Shown piece after piece: positions 17,515 through 26,204 of a stretch of DNA of 64,000 bases. The translations under genes and the position numbers were made by a program. The stretch comes from Campylobacteraceae bacterium (GTDB taxonomy: Bacteria > Campylobacterota > Campylobacteria > Campylobacterales > Campylobacteraceae). Under the pieces are notes generated by a model that saw only the letters and a program-made list of their open reading frames with translations, searched no databases and was not told the DNA's origin. The stretch spans positions 62,001 through 126,000 of the forward strand of contig CAADYZ010000012.1 of the NCBI GenBank assembly GCA_900753405.1. Reading direction: 5' to 3'. Each line of letters begins with the position of its first letter. The first letter of the stretch is position 1.

Positions 17515-17981
17515 CCCTCTCCTTTTGTTGAGTAAATTTTGTGATTTAAGCAAATATGGGCTTGAAATCGGCTTAAATTTCGCCATTTTTCTCTGCTGCC
17601 CAAAGAGTCGCGCCGTCAAATTTGTCAAAATCAAATTTGAGTAAATTTTACTCACTTTTGGCGACAAAACGGCGGAATTTCGCCTGCTTTATCCTTTCAA
17701 ATTCGGTTTTTGCAAAACTCACCGCCTCACAAAACGCGGTTTTGTCAAGCTTTGCTGGCTGTTACCAAAATGTAATCAAACTTGCCGATTTTCGCACCAA
17801 AATTCGCACTCAAATTCGGTTTTGACAACTTAAAGTCCGCTGAAAAAGTCGGCTTTTTCGCCCGTTTTTTCACTTCTTGCTGCCAATTTTGACTACAATC
17901 ATCTAAATAAAAAGTAACTTTAAGTTAAATTTAGGTAAAAAGATAGTTTTAACAAAATTTTGCGATCATTCAGGAGAAAAG
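17515..17981. other. Divergent gltX-eno intergenic region
   Basis: 467 bp with no gene that I can support. It holds three dispersed-repeat copies (17612-17641, 17697-17716 and 17812-17828), which are not arranged as a tight hairpin, and the eno promoter near its right end. Frames crossing it are short or are the rejected upstream extension of gltX. Confidence 0.7.
17894..17899 (+). promoter_or_regulatory. Probable eno promoter -10 element
   Basis: TACAAT, preceded by the T-rich CCAATTTTGAC, 82 bp before the eno start codon; epsilonproteobacterial sigma-70 promoters show this pattern with a weak -35. Confidence 0.45.
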
Positions 17982-19235
17982 ATGAGTGCGATTATCGACA
18001 TTTTAGCTTACGAGGTCTTAGACAGCAGAGGAAACCCGACGCTTAAAGCAAAAGTGGTTTTAGACGACGGCGGCGTAGGCGAGGCGATCGTTCCAAGCGG
18101 GGCTAGCACAGGCAAACGCGAGGCTTTGGAGTTGCGTGACGGCGACAAGGGGCGTTTTGGCGGAAAAGGCGTGTTGAAGGCGGTTGAGAATGTCAATGGC
18201 GCGATCGCAGACGAGGTCATCGGGCTTGACGCGTTTAACCAAACGGCGGTGGATGCGGCGATGTTGCAGCTTGATGGCACTAACAACTACTCAAAACTTG
18301 GCGCAAACGCGGTGTTGGGCGTGAGTATGGCAACCGCGCGCGCGGCGGCAAACTCGCTTGGCATCCCGCTTTACCGCTACTTAGGCGGCGCAAACGCAAG
18401 CGTGCTTCCAGTGCCGATGTTTAACATTATTAACGGCGGCGCGCACGCGAACAATAGCGTGGATTTTCAAGAATATATGATTATGCCGTTTGGTTTTACA
18501 AATTTTAGTGACGCACTTCGCGCAACAGCGGAGATTTATCAGTCTTTAAAGGGGATTTTAAACGCGCAAGGGCACAGCACGGCAGTTGGTGACGAGGGCG
18601 GTTTTGCGCCAAATTTGCGTGACAACGAAGAGCCGATCGCGGTGATTATGCAGGCGATCGCGGCGGCTGGTTACGAGGCGGGCAAGGAGGTCAAAATCGC
18701 CCTTGATGTCGCTTCAAGCGAGCTTTATGAAAACGGAATTTACCGCGCTGAGGGGCGAGAGTTTAGCTCAGCTCAACTTGTTGCGCGTTACGAAGAGTTG
18801 TGCGCGAAATACCCAATTTTCAGCATCGAAGACGGACTTAGCGAGGACGACTGGGAGGGCTGGAAACTGCTTACAAACAAGCTTGGCAGCAAAGTTCAGC
18901 TAGTCGGAGACGACCTTTTTGTCACAAACGAAGCGATCCTAAAAGAGGGCATCAAACAAGGCATCGCCAATGCAATTTTGATCAAACCTAACCAAATCGG
19001 CTCGGTCACACAAACGATGCAAACCGTCCGCCTTGCTCAACGAAACGGCTACCGCTGCGTGATGAGTCACAGAAGTGGCGAGAGCGAAGACGCGTTTATC
19101 GCCGACTTTGCGGTTGCCCTAAACACAGGCGAGATCAAAACTGGCGCGACAAGCAGAAGCGAGAGAAACGCAAAATACAACCGCTTGCTTGAAATCGAGC
19201 AAGAGACTAGCGAATTTTTGGGCGACAAACTTTAA
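17982..19235 (+). CDS. eno: Enolase
   Basis: 417 residues, full length. Enolase interconverts 2-phosphoglycerate and phosphoenolpyruvate in the cytoplasm with Mg2+. Motifs: EVLDSRGNPTLKAKVVLDDG, VPSGASTGKREALELRDGD, GGAHANNSVDFQEYMIMPFG, GDEGGFAPNL, SIEDGLSEDDW, VGDDLFVTN, ILIKPNQIGSVTQTM with the catalytic Lys, and SHRSGESEDAFIADFAV. The start follows CAGGAGAAAAG. Gene order eno, FtsB-like, AMIN protein matches other campylobacters. The TAA stop is directly followed by a dispersed-repeat copy (19236-19252). Confidence 0.98.
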   Translation: MSAIIDILAYEVLDSRGNPTLKAKVVLDDGGVGEAIVPSGASTGKREALELRDGDKGRFGGKGVLKAVENVNGAIADEVIGLDAFNQTAVDAAMLQLDGTNNYSKLGANAVLGVSMATARAAANSLGIPLYRYLGGANASVLPVPMFNIINGGAHANNSVDFQEYMIMPFGFTNFSDALRATAEIYQSLKGILNAQGHSTAVGDEGGFAPNLRDNEEPIAVIMQAIAAAGYEAGKEVKIALDVASSELYENGIYRAEGREFSSAQLVARYEELCAKYPIFSIEDGLSEDDWEGWKLLTNKLGSKVQLVGDDLFVTNEAILKEGIKQGIANAILIKPNQIGSVTQTMQTVRLAQRNGYRCVMSHRSGESEDAFIADFAVALNTGEIKTGATSRSERNAKYNRLLEIEQETSEFLGDKL

Positions 19236-19317
19236 TCAAATTTGATTTTTACAATTTGAGATTTGAAAATCGAGCGGTTTTAGTTTAGATTTTGCAATAA
19301 AATATATAAGGATTTTG

Positions 19318-19578
19318 GTGATTAGGCGACTTTTTAAGACGCTTGGTTTAAATGTTAATCGGCTTGTGATGCTCGGACTTATCGCCATTTTGATGTGGTA
19401 TTTCATCCCGCTTCTCTTTGGCGAAAGGTCGGTTTTGGTTCTTTTTTCACTACGCGAGCAACGCGGGGATTTGCAAAATCAGATCGAGAGATACAAAAAG
19501 GAAAATGCAAATTTGCAACGAGACTATTTTAAAACGCTTGGCGTTTATTTAAATGGTAGCAAAAAGGATGATAAATGA
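19318..19578 (+). CDS. FtsB/DivIC-like single-pass coiled-coil protein
   Basis: About 86 residues. One N-terminal membrane helix (RLVMLGLIAILMWYFIPLLF, residues about 17-36) is followed by a short periplasmic coiled coil (LREQRGDLQNQIERYKKENA), the layout of septum-formation initiator proteins that join FtsL and FtsQ in the divisome. The start is TTG 19315 or GTG 19318 behind AAGGATT; no ATG fits. It sits 82 bp after eno and overlaps the AMIN gene by an ATGA, so both are one transcript. Assignment to division is by architecture and context; sequence alone is not decisive. Confidence 0.75.
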   Translation: MIRRLFKTLGLNVNRLVMLGLIAILMWYFIPLLFGERSVLVLFSLREQRGDLQNQIERYKKENANLQRDYFKTLGVYLNGSKKDDK

Positions 19579-20000
19579 AAAAAATATTTTTAATGTTAAT
19601 GCTTTTTGGGTCTATTTTTGCGATAGAAACTAACAGCATTTACCACCTTAAACATTACCAAGACAATGACGCAACGCGCCGCGCGGTGAATAACGATGAG
19701 CTTTTACGCACATTTGAAATTAGTGGTTTTGGTGAGATTTTGTTTTTTCAAAAACGCGTGGTAATCAACACTAGCGCGCAGCTTTTAAACAACAAAAAAG
19801 ACGGCAAAAGGGTGATTTTGGAGTTTAAAGGCGAGCGGCTTTTTAACGAAAAAGTTTATAAAATCAACCTCAGCACGGTTAAGCGGCTTGGCTTTTTGAA
19901 TGAAGAGCATTTTTGCAAGATGATTTTCTTGTTTGAAAATGACGACTATAAAGACATCACGCCAACGGATGACGGATATACAATCTTTTTGACCGAGTAG
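19575..20000 (+). CDS. Exported AMIN-domain-like protein
   Basis: 141 residues with a signal peptide (MKKIFLMLMLFGSIFA, cleavage expected after FA). The mature part is a beta-rich domain: TFEISGFGEILFFQKRVVINTSA, GKRVILEFKGERL, and YKINLSTVKRLGFLNEEHF followed by a short acidic region and a final strand. By position next to eno and the FtsB-like gene, and by length, it corresponds to the periplasmic AMIN-domain protein found there in other campylobacters; AMIN domains bind peptidoglycan or guide amidases and secretins. It is translationally coupled to the FtsB-like gene. Function beyond that is inference. Confidence 0.75.
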   Translation: MKKIFLMLMLFGSIFAIETNSIYHLKHYQDNDATRRAVNNDELLRTFEISGFGEILFFQKRVVINTSAQLLNNKKDGKRVILEFKGERLFNEKVYKINLSTVKRLGFLNEEHFCKMIFLFENDDYKDITPTDDGYTIFLTE

Positions 20001-20070
20001 CGAGCGGCGACTTGTCAAATTCTAATTTGACAAGTTAAAAAGTTTTAAACATTTTTAAAGAATACTCTGC

Positions 20071-20076
20071 TATAAT
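20071..20076 (+). promoter_or_regulatory. rpsT promoter -10 element
   Basis: TATAAT in the context CTCTGCTATAATCGGC (extended -10 TGn), 31 bp before the rpsT start. Confidence 0.65.
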
Positions 20077-20106
20077 CGGCAGTTTAATTTTCACAAAGGC
20101 TAAAAA

Positions 20107-20373
20107 ATGGCAAATCACAAATCAGCGGCAAAACGCGCACGCCAAACTATTAAGCGCACCGAGAGGAATAGATTTTACAGAACTAGGCTGAAAAACATCT
20201 CTCGTGATGTCAGAGAGGCGGTCGCAGCAAATGACCAAACTGCGGCAAACGAGGCATTAAAAGTTGCAAACAAAAGCATTCACAGCTTTGTAAGCAAGGG
20301 ATTTTTGAAAAAAGAGACAGCGGCAAGACGCGTTAGCAGACTTGCATTGCTTGTAAATTCACTTAACGCTTAG
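20107..20373 (+). CDS. rpsT: 30S ribosomal protein S20
   Basis: 88 residues, the standard S20 length. It binds 16S rRNA early in small-subunit assembly. The start MANHKSAAKRARQTIKRTER and the ending RRVSRLALLVNSLNA are typical; the protein is highly basic and helical. The start follows AAAGGCTAAAA. It is flanked by its own promoter (20071-20076) and a hairpin terminator (20378-20393), although prfA starts only 69 bp downstream and may be reached by read-through. Confidence 0.97.
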   Translation: MANHKSAAKRARQTIKRTERNRFYRTRLKNISRDVREAVAANDQTAANEALKVANKSIHSFVSKGFLKKETAARRVSRLALLVNSLNA

Positions 20374-20377
20374 CTTT

Positions 20378-20393
20378 TGGGGCGGACGCCCCA
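20378..20393 (+). terminator. Hairpin after rpsT
   Basis: TGGGGC and GCCCCA pair around GGAC, followed by CTTCTTCTTCTGATTTTC. The stem is strong but the T-run is interrupted, so termination is probably partial. Confidence 0.55.
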
Positions 20394-20441
20394 CTTCTTC
20401 TTCTGATTTTCTTTTTCGCACCTAGTGCATTAAGGCAGACA

Positions 20442-21509
20442 ATGTTAAAAGACAAGTTACAACCATTTTTACGCAGATATGACGAACTCTCTACGCTTTT
20501 GGCTGAACCTGAAATAACAAACGACATCGCCAGTATGACAAAGCTTTCAAAAGAGCAAAAAGGGCTGGAAAATGTCGTAAATGCCGCAAAAAGCTACCTT
20601 GCCATTTTAGAGCAAATCGCTGAAAACAAAGCGCTTTTAGGAGATGCTGAGTTGGGCGAGTTGGCAAAAGAGGAGCTTGATGAGCTAGAAAAAAGACTTC
20701 CAGAAGTTGAAAATGAGTTGAAAATTTTGCTTTTGCCGCGTGACAAAAATGACGATAAAAATATCTTTTTAGAGTTGCGCGCTGGCACGGGCGGAGACGA
20801 GGCGGCGCTTTTTGTCGGCGACTTGGCGCAAGCCTACATCCGCTTTGCGCAAAACCGCGGTTATAAATACGAGATCGTCAGCAGCAGCGAGGGCAGCGCG
20901 GGCGGTTTTAAAGAGTTGATTTTGCTGGTAAAAGGTGACGGAGCGTATTCGAGGTTGAAATTCGAAGGTGGCACTCACCGCGTCCAACGCGTCCCAGAAA
21001 CTGAGAGTCAAGGGCGCGTGCATACTTCGGCGATCACCGTGGCAGTGATGCCAGAGGTGGATGAGAGCGAGATCGTCATTGCGCCAAATGAGCTGAAAAT
21101 CGATGTTATGCGAAGTAGCGGACACGGCGGACAGAGTGTGAATACAACCGACTCAGCCGTGCGCGTCACGCACATCCCAACAGGACTTGTCGTAGTCAAT
21201 CAAGACGGCAAGTCGCAACACAAAAACAAAGATGCGGCGATCAAAGTCTTAAAAGCCAGACTTTGGGAGTTGCAAGAAAACGAGCGGTTGCAAAAAGAAG
21301 CGGAGCAACGCCGTGAGCAGGTTGGCACGGGTGATCGCAGCGGACGCATCCGCACCTACAACTACCCGCAAAACCGCATTAGCGACCACAGGATCAACCT
21401 CACACTTTACAGGCTGGATGCGATTATGGCGGGCGGGTTGCTAGACGAGATCATCGACCCGTTGATAGCAGACTTTCAAGCAAAGCAGATCGAGCTAGCG
21501 GGGCTTTAA
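20442..21509 (+). CDS. prfA: Peptide chain release factor 1
   Basis: 355 residues, full length. RF1 reads UAA and UAG and triggers peptide release. Visible: ELRAGTGGDEAALF, the codon-recognition loop in VQRVPETESQGRVHTSA (PxT as P-E-T), and the catalytic GGQ in RSSGHGGQSVNTTDSAVR near residue 230. The end, LYRLDAIMAGGLLDEIIDPL, is also typical. TAG and TAA are frequent stops in this window, consistent with reliance on RF1. The start is after GCATTAAGGCAGACA. It follows rpsT and precedes recA, which has its own promoter. Confidence 0.97.
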   Translation: MLKDKLQPFLRRYDELSTLLAEPEITNDIASMTKLSKEQKGLENVVNAAKSYLAILEQIAENKALLGDAELGELAKEELDELEKRLPEVENELKILLLPRDKNDDKNIFLELRAGTGGDEAALFVGDLAQAYIRFAQNRGYKYEIVSSSEGSAGGFKELILLVKGDGAYSRLKFEGGTHRVQRVPETESQGRVHTSAITVAVMPEVDESEIVIAPNELKIDVMRSSGHGGQSVNTTDSAVRVTHIPTGLVVVNQDGKSQHKNKDAAIKVLKARLWELQENERLQKEAEQRREQVGTGDRSGRIRTYNYPQNRISDHRINLTLYRLDAIMAGGLLDEIIDPLIADFQAKQIELAGL

Positions 21510-21668
21510 GCCGCTTTTTTCAGCACAAACCGCTCACAACGCCGAGCAGACGCCGCGTTGTGCGAGCAGGCTTGCCGCCACTAACTTCACCGCCGCGACC
21601 TCTCAAATTCGGTTTTGACAATTTTCACAAAATTAGCCAGTTTCAAATAAATTAAAAGTAGTTTTTGC

Positions 21669-21674
21669 TAAAAT
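21669..21674 (+). promoter_or_regulatory. recA promoter -10 element
   Basis: TAAAAT in AGTAGTTTTTGCTAAAATAC, 35 bp before the recA start. No SOS (LexA) box is recognisable, in keeping with the absence of LexA in campylobacters. A dispersed-repeat copy (21604-21625) lies upstream. Confidence 0.5.
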
Positions 21675-21708
21675 ACGCGCATTTAAATTTCACAAAAAAG
21701 GACTTTCG

Positions 21709-22740
21709 ATGGATGAGAGTAGGCAAAAAAGTCTTGATTTAGCCCTCAAACAACTTGACAAAACCTTCGGAAAAGGCACGCTTTTGCGGCTTGGCGACAA
21801 GCAGATCGAGCCGATTGACGCGTTTAGCACTGGCTCGCTTGGGCTTGACTTAGCTCTTGGCATCGGCGGTGTGCCAAAAGGGCGGATTATCGAGATTTTC
21901 GGACCTGAGAGTTCGGGAAAAACCACACTTACGCTTCATCTCATCGCGCAATGCCAAAAGGGCGGCGGCGTGTGCGCTTTCATTGACGCTGAGCACGCGC
22001 TTGACCCAGTTTATGCGAGTAATCTCGGCGTGGATATCGCCAACCTTTATGTCTCACAACCTGACTTTGGCGAGCAGGCACTTGACATCGTTGAGACGCT
22101 TGCGCGAAGCGGAGCGGTCGATCTCATCGTCATCGACAGCGTGGCGGCGCTGACACCAAAAAGTGAGATTGACGGAGAGATGGGCGAGCAGCATGTCGGG
22201 CTTCAAGCGAGGTTGATGAGTCAGGCGTTGAGAAAGCTTACAGGCATCGTGCATAAAATGGGCGCAACGGTGGTTTTCATCAACCAGATTCGTATGAAAA
22301 TCGGCACAATGGGCTATGGCTCGCCTGAGACGACAACGGGTGGAAACGCGTTGAAATTCTACTCGTCAGTGCGGCTTGATGTGCGTAAGATCGCCACGCT
22401 AAAACAGGGCGAAAACCCAGTTGGCAACCGCGTGAAGGTCAAAGTCGTCAAAAACAAGGTCGCACCGCCGTTTAAACAAGCCGAATTTGACATAATGTTT
22501 GGCAGCGGGATTAGCCGCGAGGGCGAGCTAATCGACTACGGCGTGAAGCTTGACATTGTTGATAAAAGCGGTGCGTGGCTAAGCTACAACAACAGCAAAA
22601 TCGGGCAGGGCAGGGAGAATGCGAAAATTTTCCTCAAAGAAAACTTGCAAATTGCCGAGCAAATCGAAGCCGCCATCCGCCAAAACATCGGAGACGCGCT
22701 AAATTTGAAAAATGACGGCGAAGAGGGCGAGGACGAGTAG
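21709..22740 (+). CDS. recA: Recombinase A
   Basis: 343 residues. RecA forms filaments on single-stranded DNA and drives strand exchange; it acts downstream of AddAB, also encoded here, and in natural transformation. Motifs: FGKGTLLRLGD, STGSLGLDLALGIGGVPKGR, Walker A GPESSGKTT, DAEHALDPVYASNLGVD, VIDSVAALTPKSEIDGEMG, VVFINQIRMKIGTMGYGSPE, TTGGNALKFYSSVRLDVR. The acidic tail NDGEEGEDE is normal. The start follows AAAAAAGGACTTTCG. Stop is TAG. Confidence 0.98.
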   Translation: MDESRQKSLDLALKQLDKTFGKGTLLRLGDKQIEPIDAFSTGSLGLDLALGIGGVPKGRIIEIFGPESSGKTTLTLHLIAQCQKGGGVCAFIDAEHALDPVYASNLGVDIANLYVSQPDFGEQALDIVETLARSGAVDLIVIDSVAALTPKSEIDGEMGEQHVGLQARLMSQALRKLTGIVHKMGATVVFINQIRMKIGTMGYGSPETTTGGNALKFYSSVRLDVRKIATLKQGENPVGNRVKVKVVKNKVAPPFKQAEFDIMFGSGISREGELIDYGVKLDIVDKSGAWLSYNNSKIGQGRENAKIFLKENLQIAEQIEAAIRQNIGDALNLKNDGEEGEDE

Positions 22741-23064
22741 CGCGCTTTGCCGCGTTTAAATTCGTGCTAAAACACAAAAAGGGCGCAAAACCGCCCTTGA
22801 AACCAGCCAAAACTGCAAGTCAAATTCGGTTTTTGCAGTTTTGGTTTTTGACTACTTCTGAAACTTTTTTGTAAATCCTCTGGCTTAAAACTTAGCAAGA
22901 AAGCTTGCGTTGAAATGTTTAGCGTTTGGTGTTTTTAAAGAGTTGTTAAATCAAATTTGGTTTTGACAAATTCGCCAAATTTAAACTTTGTCGTTGAGCG
23001 TTGGTTGAGGGCAAAATTGTTAAAACCGAATTTGGTTTGAAGAATGACGCTTTTTAAAGGCAGA
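22741..23064. other. recA-ssrA intergenic region with a minus-strand terminator
   Basis: 324 bp between convergent recA and ssrA; no gene is supported. AAGGGCG (22779-22785) pairs with CGCCCTT (22792-22798) around CAAAAC; read on the minus strand the hairpin is followed by TTTT, giving a terminator for ssrA-direction transcription. Three dispersed-repeat copies lie at about 22812, 22956 and 23017. Confidence 0.65.
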
Positions 23065-23421
23065 TGGTGGAGATGTGCGGGATCGAACCGCAGTCCAAAA
23101 ACAGCTCAAAAGGCGAATCTACACGCTTAGCAGCAGTGAAAATCTCGCCTTTGGAGGCTCACCGCCCAAAACCGCGCCAAAGACAAAGGCTAAATTTCGC
23201 CGTTACTTCGCCACTTTTAACGACTAATCCGCGCTAGTGACTCACACTTTTTGAGGCGCGACACCCAAAAAGCAGAGGCTCAACTGAACTTACGCTACTT
23301 TTGCGTAAGCAGGAGCATAATTTGCATTATTTGCGTTTAAAAATTGTGAGCTTTTTAGGTTTTGCTCAAAACCGCGTGCCTCGTCCGATCTTACTGCTCC
23401 TGTCGAAGCCAAATCATCCCC
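23065..23421 (-). ncRNA. ssrA: tmRNA (transfer-messenger RNA)
   Basis: About 357 nt. The 5' end GGGGATG (23415-23421) pairs with CATCTCC just before the 3' CCA (23065-23067), and the 5' segment GATTTGGCTTCGACAGGAGC and the 3' T-arm GGTTCGATCCCGC are diagnostic. The tag frame reads ANNANYAPAYAKVA followed by TAA at about 23290, a Campylobacter-like tag ending in a hydrophobic protease signal. tmRNA with SmpB rescues stalled ribosomes and marks the peptides for degradation. CCA is encoded. Any mobile element would be expected at the 3' end; the odd AT-rich gene sits instead beyond the 5' end. Confidence 0.97.
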
Positions 23422-23432
23422 GAGAAAAGCGG

Positions 23433-23438
23433 ATTTTA
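23433..23438 (-). promoter_or_regulatory. ssrA promoter -10 element
   Basis: On the minus strand GGTTAAAATCC, with TAAAAT 11-12 bp before the first base of tmRNA, fits a sigma-70 -10 for a stable RNA. A dispersed-repeat copy lies upstream at about 23517. Confidence 0.55.
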
Positions 23439-23552
23439 ACCGCAGTTTGTTTAAAACTCTCTTAACCTGCCTTGACAACCGCCTCCACGCCAAACTCACT
23501 TTGCCAAAACTAAATGCCAAAACCGAATTTGGCGCTGTGAGTGCAAACCGCC

Positions 23553-25259
23553 TTAATTTTTTGCAAAAAAGTTTGCCAAATTATTGTACATTTCTTTACT
23601 TCTTTCCTCAATATCTTCTTTATCCCAAGTGTGTTTATCCCTGCAACCAAGCTCTTTGACTTCTTTGAAATTTGTGGTTTTGTAAGTCGCTTGTTTTTTT
23701 GCAAAAAAGTCGTCAGAACATTTGATGTTGCTTTTTTTGTCAAGTAAAATCTTATTTCCTATTTTTTCTAAATACTCCTGATGACTTTGCTCTTCCCAGC
23801 CATTAAAATTCGCATTTTGCCATTGTTTTGGTAAAATATGCTCAACTTGTAATTCTTTGTTGTTAGGGTTAATAACCTCATTAAAATCACTATAAATGTG
23901 AGCATACAAAAACAAAAGATATTTTACTTTTCTTGTATCAAATTTCGTGGTATTTTCAAAGAAAACTCCGTCTGAAACCAAAGCCTTTTTAGTTGAAAAT
24001 TCTTGCCCTTTTTTAAGTTCAACATTCATTTTAAAGACTATATTGTAGATGGTATTAGCAGAGCTTTCATTGTTTAAAAATGTTAATGTTATAAATTTAA
24101 TTAGGCTTGGCAGATGTTTGTTAAATTCTTCGCTAAATTTTTGCTTATCAAATTCCTCGTTTTCAAAACATTTTCTATTTCGCCAAACCAAATAACTCAC
24201 AAACACTTTCCAAGCATCATTTTGAAATGCATTTAATACACTCATATATCTTTGTGATTTTTCGCATAAATAATCCTGCGGCTTTATCCAAAAATCCGCC
24301 AAATTTGAGATAAAAGGTATCGTTTCTTCTTTATAAAGCCAATCTTGCAAAGCCCCAAAACATTTTTTCTTTTCGTCTTTTTTGGTAAAGAAATTTAACA
24401 CACTTTGAGTTGTTGTGTCAGTATCTTCATTTTGGGCACGGATAATGTGCATATATTGCAAAAATAAAAAATCTAAATCTTTGACATTACCACTATCTTC
24501 TACTTTTGACTCTATCTCTTTCCACGCATTTGCAAAGCTGTTTTTATCCTCGATTTTTTTGTAAATGTGGTTTTTCAGCAAATCCGCATTTGATAAAGGC
24601 AAGCCGCGAGAATTTAAGGTGTTAAAGATGGTCATTGCCGACTCTTGACTATCACAAACAACGAGCAAAACAAAAAATTTATTCTTCAAAAACATTTTAT
24701 AAAATTCTCTTAAACTTAAGCTATTTTTTTGCTTAAATTCTAGCAATTGATCTGCAAAATAATCATAGTTTTTAACATAATTGGAGCGTTTATCGTTAAT
24801 TTCACAATTTTGACTTAAAATCTTTTGCAAAACTTTGGAATCGGTATCCGTAACGACTCTACTTCTTAAATGATAGTTTTCAAACACTAAGCCTTCTTCG
24901 TCTATGTCATAATCCCAAATACATTTGCCAAATTCTTCTTCATAAGCTCTTTTGGCAAATTCCTTTTCTGTTTTTAATGATTCGTAGAATGCTCTAAAAA
25001 GCAGAGTGAGTGTAGTGATTCTTTGTTGTCCGTCTATGATTTCAAGCTCGTTTTTCTCATTTTTGTATGCAACTATTGAGCCTAAAAAATATTCTTCTAT
25101 ATTCTCACCATCGCCAAAAACACTTAAAATATCTTCCCAAAGTGTTTCACACTCGTCCTTGCCCCAGCGATAAGGGCGTTGGTATTCAGGGATTACAAAT
25201 CTTCGTCCAGCTTCGTTAAGCAACTTAGCTATGTAAATTTTCTCTGGCTTAAATTCCAT
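23553..25259 (-). CDS. DUF262/DUF1524 protein, GmrSD-type (type IV) restriction candidate
   Basis: About 568 residues from the ATG at 25259, which follows AAAAGGAGTCGAA; the frame extends to 25313 without an RBS. The N-terminal DUF262 (ParB/Srx-like) domain shows FVIPEYQRPYRWGKDECETL, YFLGSIVAYK and the hallmark LEIIDGQQRITTLTLLFRAF. The C-terminal DUF1524 (HNH-like) part shows ELQVEHILPKQW and GNKILLDKKSNIKCSDDFF. This pairing occurs in GmrSD-like enzymes that cut modified phage DNA with an NTP, so a defence role is likely. The gene is visibly more AT-rich than its neighbours, its codons prefer A/T, it stands alone between ssrA and rpsI, and it has no full copy of the dispersed repeat; all suggest recent transfer. 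No partner gene is adjacent. Confidence 0.88.
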   Translation of the reverse strand: MEFKPEKIYIAKLLNEAGRRFVIPEYQRPYRWGKDECETLWEDILSVFGDGENIEEYFLGSIVAYKNEKNELEIIDGQQRITTLTLLFRAFYESLKTEKEFAKRAYEEEFGKCIWDYDIDEEGLVFENYHLRSRVVTDTDSKVLQKILSQNCEINDKRSNYVKNYDYFADQLLEFKQKNSLSLREFYKMFLKNKFFVLLVVCDSQESAMTIFNTLNSRGLPLSNADLLKNHIYKKIEDKNSFANAWKEIESKVEDSGNVKDLDFLFLQYMHIIRAQNEDTDTTTQSVLNFFTKKDEKKKCFGALQDWLYKEETIPFISNLADFWIKPQDYLCEKSQRYMSVLNAFQNDAWKVFVSYLVWRNRKCFENEEFDKQKFSEEFNKHLPSLIKFITLTFLNNESSANTIYNIVFKMNVELKKGQEFSTKKALVSDGVFFENTTKFDTRKVKYLLFLYAHIYSDFNEVINPNNKELQVEHILPKQWQNANFNGWEEQSHQEYLEKIGNKILLDKKSNIKCSDDFFAKKQATYKTTNFKEVKELGCRDKHTWDKEDIEERSKEMYNNLANFFAKN

Positions 25260-25392
25260 TTCGACTCCTTTTAAAATATTGCATTTTATCAAAAGGTTTT
25301 TAAAAATTTGCAAAGGTGTTTAAAGTTGCGGTAAAAGTGTAAGGCAAAAAAGGAATTCAAGGGCTAAACAACCCTTGAATTTTGAAGCTAAA

Positions 25393-25782
25393 TTAGCGTT
25401 TAGAGAATTGTGGGCTTCGGCGAGCTTTTCTGCGACCGAATTTCTTCCTCTCGACAACGCGGCTATCGCGAGTCAAAAGCCCTTCTGGTTTAAGCAAAAC
25501 GCGGAAACTTAGATCCATCGCAGCCAACGCGCGTGAAATTCCGTGCCTTAAAGCCTCAGCTTGCGCGCTGTAACCGCCGCCAAGCGTGATCGCACGGATG
25601 TCCATCAAACTCTCTTGCTTTGTAACAACAAGCGGTTGAATGACTTTAAGCTTGATCGCCTCGTGTCCGCCCAACCAAGTGTTCAAGTCCATTCCATTAA
25701 CGGCGATCTTGCCACTTCCAGGAGTTACCCAAACTTTTGCTACGGCAGATTTTCTTCGTCCAGTTGCATAAATAGTCGCCAT
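25393..25782 (-). CDS. rpsI: 30S ribosomal protein S9
   Basis: 129 residues, standard length. S9 lies in the head of the small subunit and its C-terminal tail reaches the P-site tRNA. Seen: MATIYATGRRKSAVAKVWV, GSGKIAVNG, GGGYSAQAEALRHGISRAL, LTRDSRVVERKKFGRRKARR and the terminal PQFSKR, the typical S9 tail. Its ATG overlaps the rplM stop by one base (TAATG), so S13-type coupling L13 to S9 is kept. The RBS AAGGAGAT is inside the rplM end. Confidence 0.98.
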   Translation of the reverse strand: MATIYATGRRKSAVAKVWVTPGSGKIAVNGMDLNTWLGGHEAIKLKVIQPLVVTKQESLMDIRAITLGGGYSAQAEALRHGISRALAAMDLSFRVLLKPEGLLTRDSRVVERKKFGRRKARRSPQFSKR

Positions 25783-26204
25783 TATTTATCTCCTTTGATT
25801 TGTGCTGTGTGCGGATGTTCGCTACCTGCATAAACTCTGAATTTTTTGATCATCTCGCGTCCAAGTTTTGTTTTTGGAAGCATTCCACGCATCGCAAGTT
25901 TGTAAAGCTTCTCAGGCTTGTTTGCAAGAAGTTCGCCGAATTTCTCGCTTTTTACGCTACCAAAGTAGCCTGAATGCCTGTGGTAAAGCTTATCCTCTGC
26001 TTTGTTTGCCCCAGTAACTACCGCTTGGCTTGCGTTGATGATGATAACATAGTCGCCGCAATCCACATTTGGAGTCCAGCTAGGTTTGTGTTTGCCGCGA
26101 AGTAAGACTGCCGCCTTTGTCAAAAGTCGTCCAAATCTCTCGCCAGCAGCATCCAAAACGACCCACTCGCGTTTAACTTCGCTAAGTTTTGTGCTTTTTG
26201 TCAT
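25782..26204 (-). CDS. rplM: 50S ribosomal protein L13
   Basis: 140 residues, standard length. L13 binds 23S rRNA early in assembly. Typical segments: REWVVLDAAGERFGRLLTKA, LLRGKHKPSWTPNVDCGDYV, ASQAVVTGANKAEDKLYHRHSGY, AMRGMLPKTKLGREMIKKFRVYAGSEHPH. The start follows AGAAAGGCAGAAA. It is first in the rplM-rpsI operon; a TAAAAT-containing promoter-like sequence lies upstream at about 26240 on the minus strand. Confidence 0.98.
   Translation of the reverse strand: MTKSTKLSEVKREWVVLDAAGERFGRLLTKAAVLLRGKHKPSWTPNVDCGDYVIIINASQAVVTGANKAEDKLYHRHSGYFGSVKSEKFGELLANKPEKLYKLAMRGMLPKTKLGREMIKKFRVYAGSEHPHTAQIKGDK

Noticed and set aside
17515..17667. N-terminal extension of gltX to 17667
   Set aside because: It puts 51 unconserved residues before MYRFAPSPTG, crosses a dispersed-repeat copy, and ATG 17514 has a strong RBS (AAAAGGAGAGGG).
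23065..25259. Integrated island at the 3' end of ssrA
   Set aside because: The AT-rich gene lies upstream of the 5' end of tmRNA; no integrase, att duplication or second tmRNA 3' end was seen.
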